A DNA stretch of 64,000 nt from Acidovorax sp. HDW3 (lineage in GTDB: Bacteria; Pseudomonadota; Gammaproteobacteria; Burkholderiales; Burkholderiaceae_C): positions 3,088,247 to 3,152,246 of the forward strand of contig NZ_CP049885.1 of the NCBI RefSeq assembly GCF_011303755.1. Reading direction: 5' to 3'. The notes below the pieces were generated by a model. It was not told where the DNA came from. It worked only from the letters and a program-made list of their open reading frames with translations, and made no database searches. The position numbers were made by a program, and so were the translations under genes. Of the stretch, positions 15,133-23,849 are shown in pieces; the first letter of the stretch is position 1; each line of letters starts with the position of its first letter.

Positions 15133-16824
15133 TTATACCGCCGCCGCCCAGGCGCCGGCGCTGTGGCCGCGTGTGAAGGCTTCCTCGAACACCGAGTAGC
15201 CCGACCAGTCGGCGTGCGCAAACGCCAGACGGGCCGTGCGCGGCGTGGCAGCGGGCCGCACGCGCTCTCCATTTAATAGCGCGTAGCGCTTGCTGGATAA
15301 GCCCTGCAGCCCGATTTGGCTTAAAACCACCTGCGCCCCCGGCAGCGGGATGGCCATGGCGTGGCCGTAGCGTGTGAGCGCCATGCGCGTGGCGCGGGTG
15401 TGGATGTCGGGGTGCGGCCCGGCCAGGCTGGCGAGGATGGTTTTTTGCCAATGCGTCCAGGGCTGCTGCGCCAGCGCCTGGCGCCCCCCGGGCACATCGC
15501 CCAGCGCCTGGTAGTAGGTCAGCACCGTGGGGCCGGCCAGCTGCGCGCCCACGTTCAGGCGCTGGTGGCCGGCGTCCACATAGCCCAGGCCGCCGGGGTT
15601 GGCGTCCTGGTAGAGCACGTTGTCCCAGGCCGGGGCGGCGCCGGGGCGGTCTTGCAGCGGACGGTCGAGGTAGATGTTGGCCACCAGCCAGGGCGCCCAG
15701 TCCAGCTGCTGCGCCGCCTGGCGCACAAACGGGGGCAGCGGCTGCAGCAGCCGCGCCGCCACGAACAGCGGCAGGGCGACGATGGCGCGCGGCGCCTGCC
15801 AGCGCTCGACCTGCTGGCGCGCGTGCACGTAGCCGTCCACGACCACGCCGTGGCGTTCTTCGGCAATGCGCAGCACGCTCACGCCGGTGCACAGGCGCGC
15901 GCCCAGCGGCGCGGCCAGGCGCTGCGCCAGCCAGCCGTTGCCCTCGGGCCAGGTGAGCACGGCCTCGCGCACGGCGTCGGCGGCCGCTTCGTCCGGGGCG
16001 TGAAAGCCGTGGCGGCTGGCAAAGTAGTGGATGCCGGCCCAGGCCGAGACGCGCGCGCTGCCGGCGCCAAAGTCGTCGCGGCAGCAGTAGTCCAGGTACC
16101 AGCGCAGGTGGGCGTCGTCCAGCCCCTGCTGCTGTAGCCAATCATCAAAAATGAGAGCATCCAGCGCTTGATGGGCGGGCGCTAGCGGCTTGTTTGCCTG
16201 CCATCCGTGCAGCGTCGGCAGGGTGAACGGCGCGGCCTGCGCCAGGGTCTGCACCAGGCGCGCGAACTGGCGGTACTGGGCCCGGGTGCGTGCGCCCACG
16301 CCGTCAACGGGCAGCAGGCCCTCGTGCCAGGCGCCCTGCCAGTACAGGCGCTCTTGCGGGCTGTGGCACAGGTGGCGCTCGTCGTACTGCCAGCGCCCGG
16401 CCACGCGCTGGCGCAGGCCGAGTTCTTCGAGCAGGTCTTGCACCTCCAGCGCCGCCGCACCGGGCAGCGGCAGGTAATGCGCGCCGCGCGGGCAGGGCAG
16501 GCCGGCGAGCTGTGTGCCCCGGCTGTTGCCGCCGGCCTGGTCTTCGAGTTCGAGCAGGGCAAAGTCCTCCACCCCGGCCAGGCGCAGCGCGCGCGCCGCT
16601 GCCAGGCCGGCGACGCCGGCGCCGGCAATCAGCACGGCGCAGCGGTGCGTGCTGGCGGGCGCCGGCAGCAGCCCCCCCGCCAGCAGGTCGCGCGCTTGGT
16701 GGCCGCGTGCGATGTCGATGCCGGCAAAGCCGCCGGGCAGGGGCGGCGCGGGCGCCGGGCAGCCGCCCAGGGCCAGGGTGCTGGCGGCGGCGGCGCTGGT
16801 GTGCAGGAAGTGGCGGCGGTGCAT
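15133..16824 (-). CDS. Exported FAD-dependent oxidoreductase (flavin amine oxidase-like)
   Basis: A 563-residue flavoprotein. The N-terminus MHRRHFLHTSAAAASTLALGGC combines an RR twin-arginine-like start with a lipobox-like LGGC. The dinucleotide-binding motif is LIAGAGVAGLAAARALRLAG followed by an acidic strand end (LLELEDQAGG), typical of amine oxidase/phytoene desaturase-type enzymes; the C-terminal FAD motif region is less clear. The substrate is unknown. Two copies of the dispersed repeat lie in frame inside the gene (15272-15327 and 16144-16190), encoding parts such as SSKRYALLNG and KPLAPAHQALDALIF. It is upstream of hemerythrin with a 9-base gap. Confidence 0.78.
   Translation of the reverse strand: MHRRHFLHTSAAAASTLALGGCPAPAPPLPGGFAGIDIARGHQARDLLAGGLLPAPASTHRCAVLIAGAGVAGLAAARALRLAGVEDFALLELEDQAGGNSRGTQLAGLPCPRGAHYLPLPGAAALEVQDLLEELGLRQRVAGRWQYDERHLCHSPQERLYWQGAWHEGLLPVDGVGARTRAQYRQFARLVQTLAQAAPFTLPTLHGWQANKPLAPAHQALDALIFDDWLQQQGLDDAHLRWYLDYCCRDDFGAGSARVSAWAGIHYFASRHGFHAPDEAAADAVREAVLTWPEGNGWLAQRLAAPLGARLCTGVSVLRIAEERHGVVVDGYVHARQQVERWQAPRAIVALPLFVAARLLQPLPPFVRQAAQQLDWAPWLVANIYLDRPLQDRPGAAPAWDNVLYQDANPGGLGYVDAGHQRLNVGAQLAGPTVLTYYQALGDVPGGRQALAQQPWTHWQKTILASLAGPHPDIHTRATRMALTRYGHAMAIPLPGAQVVLSQIGLQGLSSKRYALLNGERVRPAATPRTARLAFAHADWSGYSVFEEAFTRGHSAGAWAAAV
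15272..15327. repeat. Dispersed palindromic repeat, copy 4 (inside a coding sequence)
   Basis: ATAGCGCGTAGCGCTTGCTG continues into GGATAAGCCC and GATTTGGCTTAAAACC, matching the first half of the long form. It is read in frame near the C-terminus of the FAD oxidoreductase. Confidence 0.7.
16144..16190. repeat. Dispersed palindromic repeat, copy 5 (inside a coding sequence)
   Basis: ATCAAAAATGAGAGCATCC, AGCGCTTGATGGGCGGGCGC and TAGCGGCT form a diverged short copy. It is read in frame in the N-terminal third of the FAD oxidoreductase. Confidence 0.6.
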
Positions 16825-16865
16825 GGCAGGGGCGTTTGTACCAGTGCCGCGCCTGGGGTGGGCGT

Positions 16866-18512
16866 TTATTCCGTGTAGTCCAGCGCGGGCCGCGCGGCGC
16901 TGGTGGTTTGGAGCTGTTCACGCCGCAGTTGCACGGCGTCGGTTTCGGCGTGGGTTTTGTCCTGGCTGGAGAGGCGGAACACCCGGATGTTGTCGCGCGC
17001 AGCTGCGGCCTGGGCATCCATGGACTGGGCCGATTGCGCCAGCTCCAGCACCAGGGCGGCGTTTTGCTGCGTGATGCTGTCCATGTGCTGCACGGCCTCG
17101 CTCACCTGGCGCACGCCCAGCGCCTGCTCGCGCGCGGCATGGTCGATCTGTTCGAGCACGCTGCCGACCTGCTGCACCGAGGCCATGGCCTCGTCCATGC
17201 GCTCGCGTGCTTCGCCGGCACGCGCGCCGCCGACGGCCACGCGCTGCTGCGACTCGGCGATCAGGTCGCGGATTTCCTTGGCCAGGGTGGTGGTGCGCTG
17301 CGCCAGGGCGCGCACCTCGGTGGCGACGACGGCAAAGCCGCGCCCCTGCTCGCCCGCGCGTGCCGCCTCCACGGCGGCGTTCAGCGCCAGGATGTTGGTC
17401 TGGAAGGCCACGCCCTCGATGTTTTGCGTGATGTCGCCGATGCGCCGCGACGACTCGGCTATCTCCTGCATGGTGCCGGCCATGCTGCGCACCGCCTCCT
17501 GGCTGCGCGCGGCGGTGTCTTGCGTGCTGCGCGCCAGCTGCACGCCGTTGGCGGCGAGCTCCGAGGTTTGTTGCACCGTGCCGTTGATCTGGTCCATGGC
17601 GGCGGCGGTCTGCTCCAGGCTGCTGGCCTGGGTCTCGGTCCGTGCCGCCATGTCCTGGCTGCTGTCGGCGATGCGGTGCGCCGTGGCCTGCAGGTACTGC
17701 AGGTCGTCGCGCACGTCGCCCATCACGGTGCGGATCGACAGGCCGAGCTGCGCGATCGGCAGCAGCAAGGTGCGCTCCATGCCGCGAGCGGGCACGTCGA
17801 TGAATTGCGACAGGTCGCCGCTGGCCAGCTGGCGCGCCTCTTGGGCCACGGTGTGTACGAGTTGCTGGCGCCGCCGGGCCAGCCAGGCACCGCTGGCCAG
17901 GGCGGCGGCGAGTGCCAGTGGTGCCACCTGCCAGGCTGGCTGCCCAGTGACTGCCAGCGCCAGCGGCAGGGCGCTGGCAGCGGCAATGGACAGCCCGTTG
18001 CGCAGCCACAGTGGCAAGCGCAGGGCCTGCTGCACGCGCCCCATGAGGTCACGGCGCAGGACGGTGCCGCGCTGCAGGACGTGCACCCGCCGCCCGGCCT
18101 CGGCCTCGTTGCGCATACGCTGGTAGAGCTGTTCGGCCTGGCGCACCTCGGCTTCGCTGGGGCGGGTGCGCACCGAGAGGTAGCCGACGATGCGCTCGCC
18201 GTTGCGCATCGGTGTGGCGTTGGCGCGCACCCAGTAGTGGTCGCCGTTTTGGCGCCGGTTTTTGATGATGCCGCTCCAGAGCTTGCCGTTTTGCACCGTG
18301 TCCCAGAAGTCGCGGAACGCTTCCTCGGGCATGTCAGGGTGGCGCAGCAGGTTGTGCGGCTGGCCCAGAAGTTCGTCCTGGGTGTAGCCCGAGACGTCGA
18401 TGAAATCGGTGTTGCAGTAGGTGATGCGGCCCTTGGTGTCGGTGATCGAGATCAGCGTCTGGTGGGCGGGAAAGTCGTAGTGACGCTGGGAAACAGGGAG
18501 ATTGCGGCGCAT
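16866..18512 (-). CDS. PAS-domain methyl-accepting chemotaxis protein (Aer-like)
   Basis: A 548-residue receptor. An N-terminal PAS domain (about 20-115; [28 protein letters not shown]...) is followed by two close membrane helices (about 170-210), a short HAMP-like region and a signalling domain. The hairpin tip [20 protein letters not shown] is canonical. This is the layout of E. coli Aer, which senses redox through FAD on the PAS domain, so energy taxis is the likely role. The start is [14 protein letters not shown] at 18512; upstream in-frame sequence is antisense shadow. No other chemotaxis genes are nearby. It ends with AALDYTE rather than a classic CheR pentapeptide. Confidence 0.9.
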   Translation of the reverse strand: MRRNLPVSQRHYDFPAHQTLISITDTKGRITYCNTDFIDVSGYTQDELLGQPHNLLRHPDMPEEAFRDFWDTVQNGKLWSGIIKNRRQNGDHYWVRANATPMRNGERIVGYLSVRTRPSEAEVRQAEQLYQRMRNEAEAGRRVHVLQRGTVLRRDLMGRVQQALRLPLWLRNGLSIAAASALPLALAVTGQPAWQVAPLALAAALASGAWLARRRQQLVHTVAQEARQLASGDLSQFIDVPARGMERTLLLPIAQLGLSIRTVMGDVRDDLQYLQATAHRIADSSQDMAARTETQASSLEQTAAAMDQINGTVQQTSELAANGVQLARSTQDTAARSQEAVRSMAGTMQEIAESSRRIGDITQNIEGVAFQTNILALNAAVEAARAGEQGRGFAVVATEVRALAQRTTTLAKEIRDLIAESQQRVAVGGARAGEARERMDEAMASVQQVGSVLEQIDHAAREQALGVRQVSEAVQHMDSITQQNAALVLELAQSAQSMDAQAAAARDNIRVFRLSSQDKTHAETDAVQLRREQLQTTSAARPALDYTE

Positions 18513-18625
18513 GGTCAGGGCCTGGGATCCTCGGCCATCCTCCATGGGGAGGGCGGCGCTATGCAAGAAAGCGCCGGAGATTATGCGTTTTGCGATGGAC
18601 GTGCATTCCCTGCGGGTTTGCGGTT

Positions 18626-20149
18626 TCAGTGCAACCGCCCCCATTCGCGCTCGTAGGTGTAAACCAGAGTCTGGTTGGACAGGCGGTTGACCTCGGTGGG
18701 CACGCGCGCCATGTCGGGCGGAAAGTGCAGCAGCTGCGCCAGCGTGTCCGGGTCGAGAAAGCGCAGCCCCGGCGGCAGCTGTGCCGGCGGTTGCCAGGGG
18801 CGGTGGCTGGCGAGCACGAAGCCCCATTCGCCAAAGCTCGGTACGTGGGTGTGGTAGGGCGTGGTGCGCAGGCCCACGGCTTCCAGGGTGCTGACCACGG
18901 TCCAGAAGCTGCTGCGCGCGATCAGCGGCGAAGTGCTCTGGATGACGGCGTAGCCGCTGGCGGCCAGGTGCTCGTCGAGCAGGGCGTAGAAGCTGGTGGA
19001 GTAGAGCTTGCCGATGGCGAAGTTGGTCGGGTCGGGAAAATCGACCACGATGACGTCGAACACCTCGCGCGTCTCCTGCAGCCACTGGAAGGCGTCGGCG
19101 TTGTGGATGTGCAGCTTGGGGCTGCGCAGGGCGTCGGCGTTCAGGCGCCGCAGCGCCGGATCATTGGCAAAGAGCGCGGTCATGGCCGGGTCGAGCTCGA
19201 CCAGCGTCACCGATTCCACCGATGGGTATTTGAGGATTTCGCGCACCGCCATGCCGTCGCCGCCGCCGAGCACGGCGACTTTTTTCGGCGCTCCGTGCGC
19301 TGCCATGGCGGGGTGCACCAGGGCCTCGTGGTAGCGGTATTCGTCGCTTTCGGCAAACTGCAAATTGCCGTTGAGGTACAGCCGCAGCCCCTGGCGGCTC
19401 TGGGTGACGACGATGCGCTGGTAGGGCGTGCTGCGGGCGCTGACGATGGGGGTTTGGTAGAAGCGCTCCTCCGCCAGCTGCGTGATGTGGTCGGCCGCGC
19501 CCATGCCCGCGCCCAGCAGCAGCAGCACCAGGGCGCTGGCCAGCGCGTGCGCACGCCAGCGGCGCAGCTCATGGCGAAACAGCCACAGCGCCCAGACGGC
19601 GACGAGCGCGTTCAAGAGGCCAAACAGCAGCCCGGTGCGAATGAGCCCGAGCTGCGGCACCAGCAGCAGCGGAAACGCCAGCGAGACGGCGAGCGCGCCC
19701 AGGTAGTCGAAGGTCAGCACCTGGCTGACCAGGTCTTTGAGCTGGACGTTGCGCTTCAAGATGCGCATGACCAGCGGAATCTCCAGCCCGACGAGCGTGC
19801 CCACCAGCAGCACCAGGCCGTAGAGCAGCGGCCTGAAGACGCCCGGGGCGTAGGCGTTTGCTATAAAAAGCGTAGCTGGTAGCGCGCCCCCAATAAGGGC
19901 TACAAGCAGTTCTATGCGTAAAAAATGGGCCGCCAGCTGGCGCTCCAGGTAGCGCGAGAGCCACGAGCCTATGCCCATGGCGAACAGGTAGGTGCCGATG
20001 ACGGTGGAGAACTGCAGGATCGAGTCGCCCAGCAGGTACGAGGCCAGCGCCCCCGCCGCCAGCTCGTACAGCAGGCCGCAGGCGGCGATGACGAAGACGC
20101 TCGCGAGCAGCGCCAGGGCGTTGGCGGGGGGGCGGGGCGGGGCGCTCAT
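18626..20149 (-). CDS. Membrane-anchored spermidine synthase-like aminopropyltransferase
   Basis: A 507-residue protein with about seven N-terminal membrane helices (1-230) fused to a spermidine/spermine synthase-like Rossmann domain. The latter shows [35 protein letters not shown] and VVDFPDPTN, where the acidic residue after VD fits the catalytic Asp of aminopropyltransferases. Such TM fusions are commonly found with DUF350 and DUF4178 genes, as here, and may modify polyamines at the membrane. The DUF350 stop is 19 bases upstream, so they are one operon. A diverged dispersed repeat lies inside the membrane part (19860-19916). Confidence 0.88.
   Translation of the reverse strand: MSAPPRPPANALALLASVFVIAACGLLYELAAGALASYLLGDSILQFSTVIGTYLFAMGIGSWLSRYLERQLAAHFLRIELLVALIGGALPATLFIANAYAPGVFRPLLYGLVLLVGTLVGLEIPLVMRILKRNVQLKDLVSQVLTFDYLGALAVSLAFPLLLVPQLGLIRTGLLFGLLNALVAVWALWLFRHELRRWRAHALASALVLLLLGAGMGAADHITQLAEERFYQTPIVSARSTPYQRIVVTQSRQGLRLYLNGNLQFAESDEYRYHEALVHPAMAAHGAPKKVAVLGGGDGMAVREILKYPSVESVTLVELDPAMTALFANDPALRRLNADALRSPKLHIHNADAFQWLQETREVFDVIVVDFPDPTNFAIGKLYSTSFYALLDEHLAASGYAVIQSTSPLIARSSFWTVVSTLEAVGLRTTPYHTHVPSFGEWGFVLASHRPWQPPAQLPPGLRFLDPDTLAQLLHFPPDMARVPTEVNRLSNQTLVYTYEREWGRLH
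19860..19916. repeat. Dispersed palindromic repeat, copy 6 (inside a coding sequence, diverged)
   Basis: On the minus strand it reads CTGCTTGTAGCCCTTATTGG then GCGCTACCAGCTACGC and TTTTTATAGC. It keeps the ends and spacing of the short form but has several changes, and encodes part of a membrane helix. Confidence 0.5.
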
Positions 20150-20168
20150 GGGTGCCGTAGCGCCCTCT

Positions 20169-20387
20169 TCAATGGATGGCTGCGGCAACGATGATGCTGA
20201 TGCCCAGGCACATGGCGGCGACGACCAGGGCCAGGGCCTGGTTTTGTTTTTCGACAATTTCGCGCCACAGGTCGTAGGGCGTGATTTTGTCCACGATGAT
20301 GAAGCACAGCCAGAACATCACTACGCCGATGAGGGCGTAGGCGATGGAGCCGAGGAAGGCGCTGGGTTCGAGCCATTCGAGTTTCAT
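20169..20387 (-). CDS. DUF350 small membrane protein
   Basis: A 72-residue protein with two membrane helices (about 14-32 and 50-70) around a polar loop DKITPYDLWREIVEKQNQ. This is the DUF350 pattern (YjfL-like), often found beside aminopropyltransferase, DUF4178 and SPFH genes. Its function is unknown; a role in membrane stress or polyamine handling is suggested by context only. It lies 25 bases after the DUF4178 gene and 19 before the aminopropyltransferase. Confidence 0.85.
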   Translation of the reverse strand: MKLEWLEPSAFLGSIAYALIGVVMFWLCFIIVDKITPYDLWREIVEKQNQALALVVAAMCLGISIIVAAAIH

Positions 20388-20412
20388 GGTGCTGCCCTTT
20401 CGAGTGCTGCAA

Positions 20413-21903
20413 TTATTTGTGGCTGCCGCCGCTGGAGTAACCGCCGAACGAGCCGCCGGAGCTGCGCGTGTAGTTGCTGCCCCCGCCCGAGCAGTCGCTC
20501 AGGAGGATGAGCAAGATGAGCAGGACAACGGCGATCAGGATGACGCTGGCGCAGCCCGTGCCTTTGCTGGCGATGAAGGGGCCGACGTCACCCCGGGCGA
20601 GCAGTTCTTTTTTCTGCTCCAGGCCAAAGGCGCGCGCCACGGTCTCGGCGCTGAGTTTGTCGCCGCAGGACCAGGTCAGCTCCTGCGGGCTTTGTTCGAG
20701 TGAGAGCAGGCCCTTGGCGTTGGCAAAGTCGCGGTTGGCGGTTTGCTGCCCGCGCGCCACGGGCCAGTAGAACTCGCCGAGCACGTAGGTGGTTTCGGCC
20801 TGGTAGCTGTATTGGAGTTGGTATTTTTGCCCCAGGTAGGTGGCGCTTTGGCCGTTGCTGGCGAGCTGCGGCGCGCCCGTGGTGGGGCGCACCAGGCTCC
20901 AGCCGTCTTCGGCGTCCACCAAGAAGGCAAAGCCGCGCTTTTGGTTGTAGAGCAGGTATTCGGACCAGCCGAAATGCTCGTCGTCGCCAGCGGCCACGCC
21001 CATGCGGTGCTGAAAGCCCACCACCTGCCAGTGCACGCCCTGCAGCTGGCCCTTGCTGCCCAGCGCAATGAGTGGCTGCACCGGCTCGTCCTGCACGGCG
21101 GCGCGCAGCTCGCCGCCTATGCCCTGGCTGAGGTCGATCAGGCTGTTGCACGACGGGCAGGTGCAGCTTTTGGTGCTCGCCAGCTCCAGCGTGACCGGGG
21201 CGCCGCAGTGCGGGCAGTTGAACTGGCGCCCGGCTTCGTCTTTGGCCGATTCGCTTTTCAGGCCCTGCAGCTGCAGGTCTTCAAGGCGCACGGCGCGTCC
21301 GCGCTCGACCTGTGGCGGCTGCTGGCCGTAGTCGATGCTGAGCACCTCGCCGCTGCTGCTGCGCAGCTCCACCAGGTCAAAAGGCTGGCCCAGGGGCGGC
21401 AGCTTGGGCAGCTCGCCCTGCGCCGCCAGCAGCTGCACCGGGCCGCTGAAGCTGACGCTGTACGGCTGGCCGTTGATGGCGGTGCTGCTGCCGACGCGAA
21501 AGCGCGCCGCCTCGGGCAGGGCGCGCCCGGGGTCGGAGGGGCGGGTGAAGACGTAGCTGCCGTTGTCCTCGCCCAGCGTGGCGCGGCTGCCGTCTTCAAG
21601 GTAGGCGACCCACTCCGTCCAGCGCCCGGCAGCGCTTTGGAACTGCAGGCGCCCGATCAGCGTGAAGGCCAGCGCCTTGCCGTCGAGCGCCATGCGCCCG
21701 CTGGCCATGAGCTGCAGCGGGCTGTGGTCGTCAAACAGCTCGGCCATCTTGCCGATGCGCGCGAGCACCTCGCCCTGGCGCACCACGGTGCTCTGGCAAT
21801 AGCTGCAAACGGCGTGCGTGGATTGCGCGCTGCAAAACTCCACCGGCGCGCCACAGCCTGGGCAGGGTGCGCGGTAGTGGCGCTGGGGGGCGCTGGGGGA
21901 CAT
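20413..21903 (-). CDS. DUF4178 zinc-ribbon membrane protein
   Basis: A 496-residue protein. It opens with a zinc ribbon (CPGCGAPVEFC...CSYC), has DUF4178-like beta-rich modules in residues ~40-190 and ~260-400, and a second ribbon (CPHCGAPVTLE...CTCPSC) between them. Near the end is one membrane helix (CASVILIAVVLLILLILLSD) followed by a Gly/Ser-rich tail. Function unknown; the combination of Zn ribbons, a C-terminal anchor and an SPFH neighbour suggests a membrane-associated scaffold. Same operon as SPFH, DUF350 and the aminopropyltransferase. Confidence 0.82.
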   Translation of the reverse strand: MSPSAPQRHYRAPCPGCGAPVEFCSAQSTHAVCSYCQSTVVRQGEVLARIGKMAELFDDHSPLQLMASGRMALDGKALAFTLIGRLQFQSAAGRWTEWVAYLEDGSRATLGEDNGSYVFTRPSDPGRALPEAARFRVGSSTAINGQPYSVSFSGPVQLLAAQGELPKLPPLGQPFDLVELRSSSGEVLSIDYGQQPPQVERGRAVRLEDLQLQGLKSESAKDEAGRQFNCPHCGAPVTLELASTKSCTCPSCNSLIDLSQGIGGELRAAVQDEPVQPLIALGSKGQLQGVHWQVVGFQHRMGVAAGDDEHFGWSEYLLYNQKRGFAFLVDAEDGWSLVRPTTGAPQLASNGQSATYLGQKYQLQYSYQAETTYVLGEFYWPVARGQQTANRDFANAKGLLSLEQSPQELTWSCGDKLSAETVARAFGLEQKKELLARGDVGPFIASKGTGCASVILIAVVLLILLILLSDCSGGGSNYTRSSGGSFGGYSSGGSHK

Positions 21904-21920
21904 TTTTTAAGGGTGTTTTT

Positions 21921-21970
21921 GGCCTCTGGCGCTTATTCAGTAAGCGCTAGCAGCTATCAAAATAATAGCT
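21921..21970. repeat. Dispersed palindromic repeat, copy 7
   Basis: TGGCGCTTATTCAGTAAGCG is followed by CTAGCAGCTATCAAAATAAT and AGCT. It is a short form between the SPFH and DUF4178 genes, inside the operon. Confidence 0.8.
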
Positions 21971-23025
21971 TACACCAGCTTCTTGAGCAGCTCGGCTTTC
22001 TTGGCGTCGAACTCCTCGGCGGTGAGGATGCCCTTGGCCTTGAGCTCGGCGAGCTTCTCCAGCGTGGCCATCACCTCTTCGGGCTTGACGCCCACCGGCG
22101 CTGCGGGCGCAGCTGCCTGCGCGGGCGCGGCGCCCGGGGCCACGCCCTGCAGCCCGGCTTGCAGGTTTTGCGCCAGCACCTGGCCCATGGCCAGGCCCGC
22201 GCCCAGGCCCATGGCGTCGCCGGCAATGCCGCCGCCGCCCTGGCCTACGCCGGCAGCCATTTGCGGGATGGCCTGCGCCGTCTGGTACTGCATGAATTTG
22301 CCCATGTCGCCGCCGACCATGCCCATGCCGATTTTTTGGTCGAGGATTTTTTGCAGCTCCTCGGGCAGCGACAGGTTTTGCAGCGTCAAGGCTTCGAGCT
22401 GCAGGCCGATCTTGGCAAAGGCGGGCTGCAGCTCTTTGTTGAGCGCGTCGGCAAACATCTGCTGGTTGGCCGCCAGGTCGAGGAAGGCGACGCCGCTGCC
22501 GGCAATGGCGTTGCTGATGTTTTGCAGCACCAGGCCGCGCAGCTGGCCGTCGAGGTCGGACGCGGGGTAGCTCTCGCGCGTGCCCGAGATCTCGGTGTGG
22601 AACAGCTTGGGGTCGGCCACGCGGTAGGCGTAGTTGCCAAAGGCGCGCAGGCGCACGGCGCCGAAGTCGGCGTCGCGGATGGTGATGGGCTGGGGCGTGC
22701 CCCACTTCTGGTCGATCTGCTGGCGCGTGCTGAAGAAATACACGTCGCTCTTGAAGGGCGACTGGAACAGCTTGTCCCAGTTCTTCAGGTAGGTCAGCAC
22801 CGGCAGCGTCTGCGTGGTCAGCTTGTAGGTGCCGGGGCCGAAGACGTCGGCCACCTGGCCCTCGTTGACGAACACCGCCATCTGCGAGGCGCGCACCACC
22901 AGCTGGCCGCCGTTCTGGATTTCCATGTCCCGCATGGGGTAGCGCCAGGCGAGGGTGCCGTCGCCCTCCTCCGTCCATTCGAGGATGTCGATGAACTGCT
23001 TCTTGATGAAATCCATCAGGGCCAT
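21970..23025 (-). CDS. SPFH/Band 7 protein with C-terminal SHOCT domain
   Basis: A 351-residue protein. It begins MALMDFIKKQFIDILEW, continues with an SPFH domain (about 40-240: LVVRASQMAVFVNEGQVADVFGPGTYKL, ALTLQNLSLPEELQKI), then a Gly/Met-rich linker and a SHOCT motif at the very end (LEKLAELKAKGILTAEEFDAKKAELLKKL). Proteins of this type are often labelled 'virion core protein'. They are thought to act as membrane scaffolds. AGGAGCG before the ATG at 23025 sets the start. It is the first gene of the DUF4178-DUF350-aminopropyltransferase operon. Confidence 0.88.
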   Translation of the reverse strand: MALMDFIKKQFIDILEWTEEGDGTLAWRYPMRDMEIQNGGQLVVRASQMAVFVNEGQVADVFGPGTYKLTTQTLPVLTYLKNWDKLFQSPFKSDVYFFSTRQQIDQKWGTPQPITIRDADFGAVRLRAFGNYAYRVADPKLFHTEISGTRESYPASDLDGQLRGLVLQNISNAIAGSGVAFLDLAANQQMFADALNKELQPAFAKIGLQLEALTLQNLSLPEELQKILDQKIGMGMVGGDMGKFMQYQTAQAIPQMAAGVGQGGGGIAGDAMGLGAGLAMGQVLAQNLQAGLQGVAPGAAPAQAAAPAAPVGVKPEEVMATLEKLAELKAKGILTAEEFDAKKAELLKKLV

Positions 23026-23139
23026 GGTCGCGCTCCTAGGAGGGGAGGAAAAGGAAGGTGCCATCATAGCGGCGCCGTTTTGCGCGTCTGGCGTCGCACC
23101 TATCGGGGTGGTAGAAACAATGAATGGGTCGAATCAAAC

Positions 23140-23158
23140 AAGAATGATTATCATTTGC
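23140..23158. promoter_or_regulatory. Fur-box-like site
   Basis: AAGAATGATTATCATTTGC matches 14 of 19 positions of the Fur consensus and keeps the core AATGATTATCATT. It lies 28 bases before the DUF2061 gene and between it and the divergent SPFH operon. Confidence 0.7.
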
Positions 23159-23185
23159 TGCATCAACCACGCCCCGGAGACTGCC

Positions 23186-23422
23186 ATGACTGCCCTGCGC
23201 ACCGCCGCCCGCCAGAACGTGCACACGCTGATGAAAACCGGCAGCTACTACGTCATCCACGTCTGCGTTGCCGCTTTGGTGGCCTACGCCGTCACTGGCA
23301 ACCTGGTGGCCTCTCTCACACTGAGCCTGCTGGAGCCTACGGTGCAGGCTGTGGCCTTTTTTTTCCATGAGAAGGCCTGGGAGCGTTCAGGCGTGCAAGT
23401 CCAGCAAACTGCCGAGCATTGA
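23186..23422 (+). CDS. DUF2061 small membrane protein
   Basis: A 78-residue protein of the DUF2061 family: a basic N-terminus RTAARQNVHTLMKTGSYYVIH, a membrane segment VCVAALVAYAVTGNLVASLTL, then EPTVQAVAFFFHEKAWERSG, the family's characteristic ending. Function unknown. A strong Fur-box-like site directly upstream predicts iron-repressed expression. Its last 36 bases overlap the convergent flagellar rod-like gene, an unusual 3' overlap. Confidence 0.85.
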   Translation: MTALRTAARQNVHTLMKTGSYYVIHVCVAALVAYAVTGNLVASLTLSLLEPTVQAVAFFFHEKAWERSGVQVQQTAEH

Positions 23423-23689
23423 CTGCGTGCTGCGCAGCACCAGCGCATTGGCCTTGAAGGCGTAGCTGGCGGCGATCTGCTCGACCGCCTCGCCTTCGAG
23501 CGCCACCCCGGCCTGCGGGGCCTGCGCGATGTGTGCCTGCACGCCCCCGGGTGCAGCAGCGGCCTGTTGCTGCACCTGCTGGCGGTGAAAGCCGGGCGTG
23601 TTCAGATTGGCGGTGTTGTGCGCGCTGCTCTCCAGGCGCAGCTGGGCGGCGTGCATTCCAGAGGCGGCGATGGCGAGGACGGAGGACAT
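23387..23689 (-). CDS. Short flagellar basal-body rod-like protein
   Basis: A 100-residue protein with the N-terminal rod/hook signature (MSSVLAIAASGMHAAQLRLESSAHNTANLNTPGF) and a C-terminal rod-like ending (FKANALVLRSTQSMLGSLLDL). This is the FlgB/FlgC/FlgE end-motif pair without the intervening domain; typical FlgC is about 135 residues. No other flagellar genes are nearby. It may be a stand-alone FlgC-like protein or a relic. The start at 23689 has the motif at residue 3 as in real family members. Confidence 0.72.
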   Translation of the reverse strand: MSSVLAIAASGMHAAQLRLESSAHNTANLNTPGFHRQQVQQQAAAAPGGVQAHIAQAPQAGVALEGEAVEQIAASYAFKANALVLRSTQSMLGSLLDLHA

Positions 23690-23849
23690 GCGCCATGGTA
23701 GCGCTGGGGTCGTCCGGCTTCAAGCCGGCCAGCCCCATCTGGCGAAGGATGATTTTGTGATGTGAAAACAAATTTCACCGCTTTGCGCCACAATGGCAGG
23801 CTCGCGATACTGCCCGATACAGTCTTTTGGCCGCGTGGAGACTTGCACC

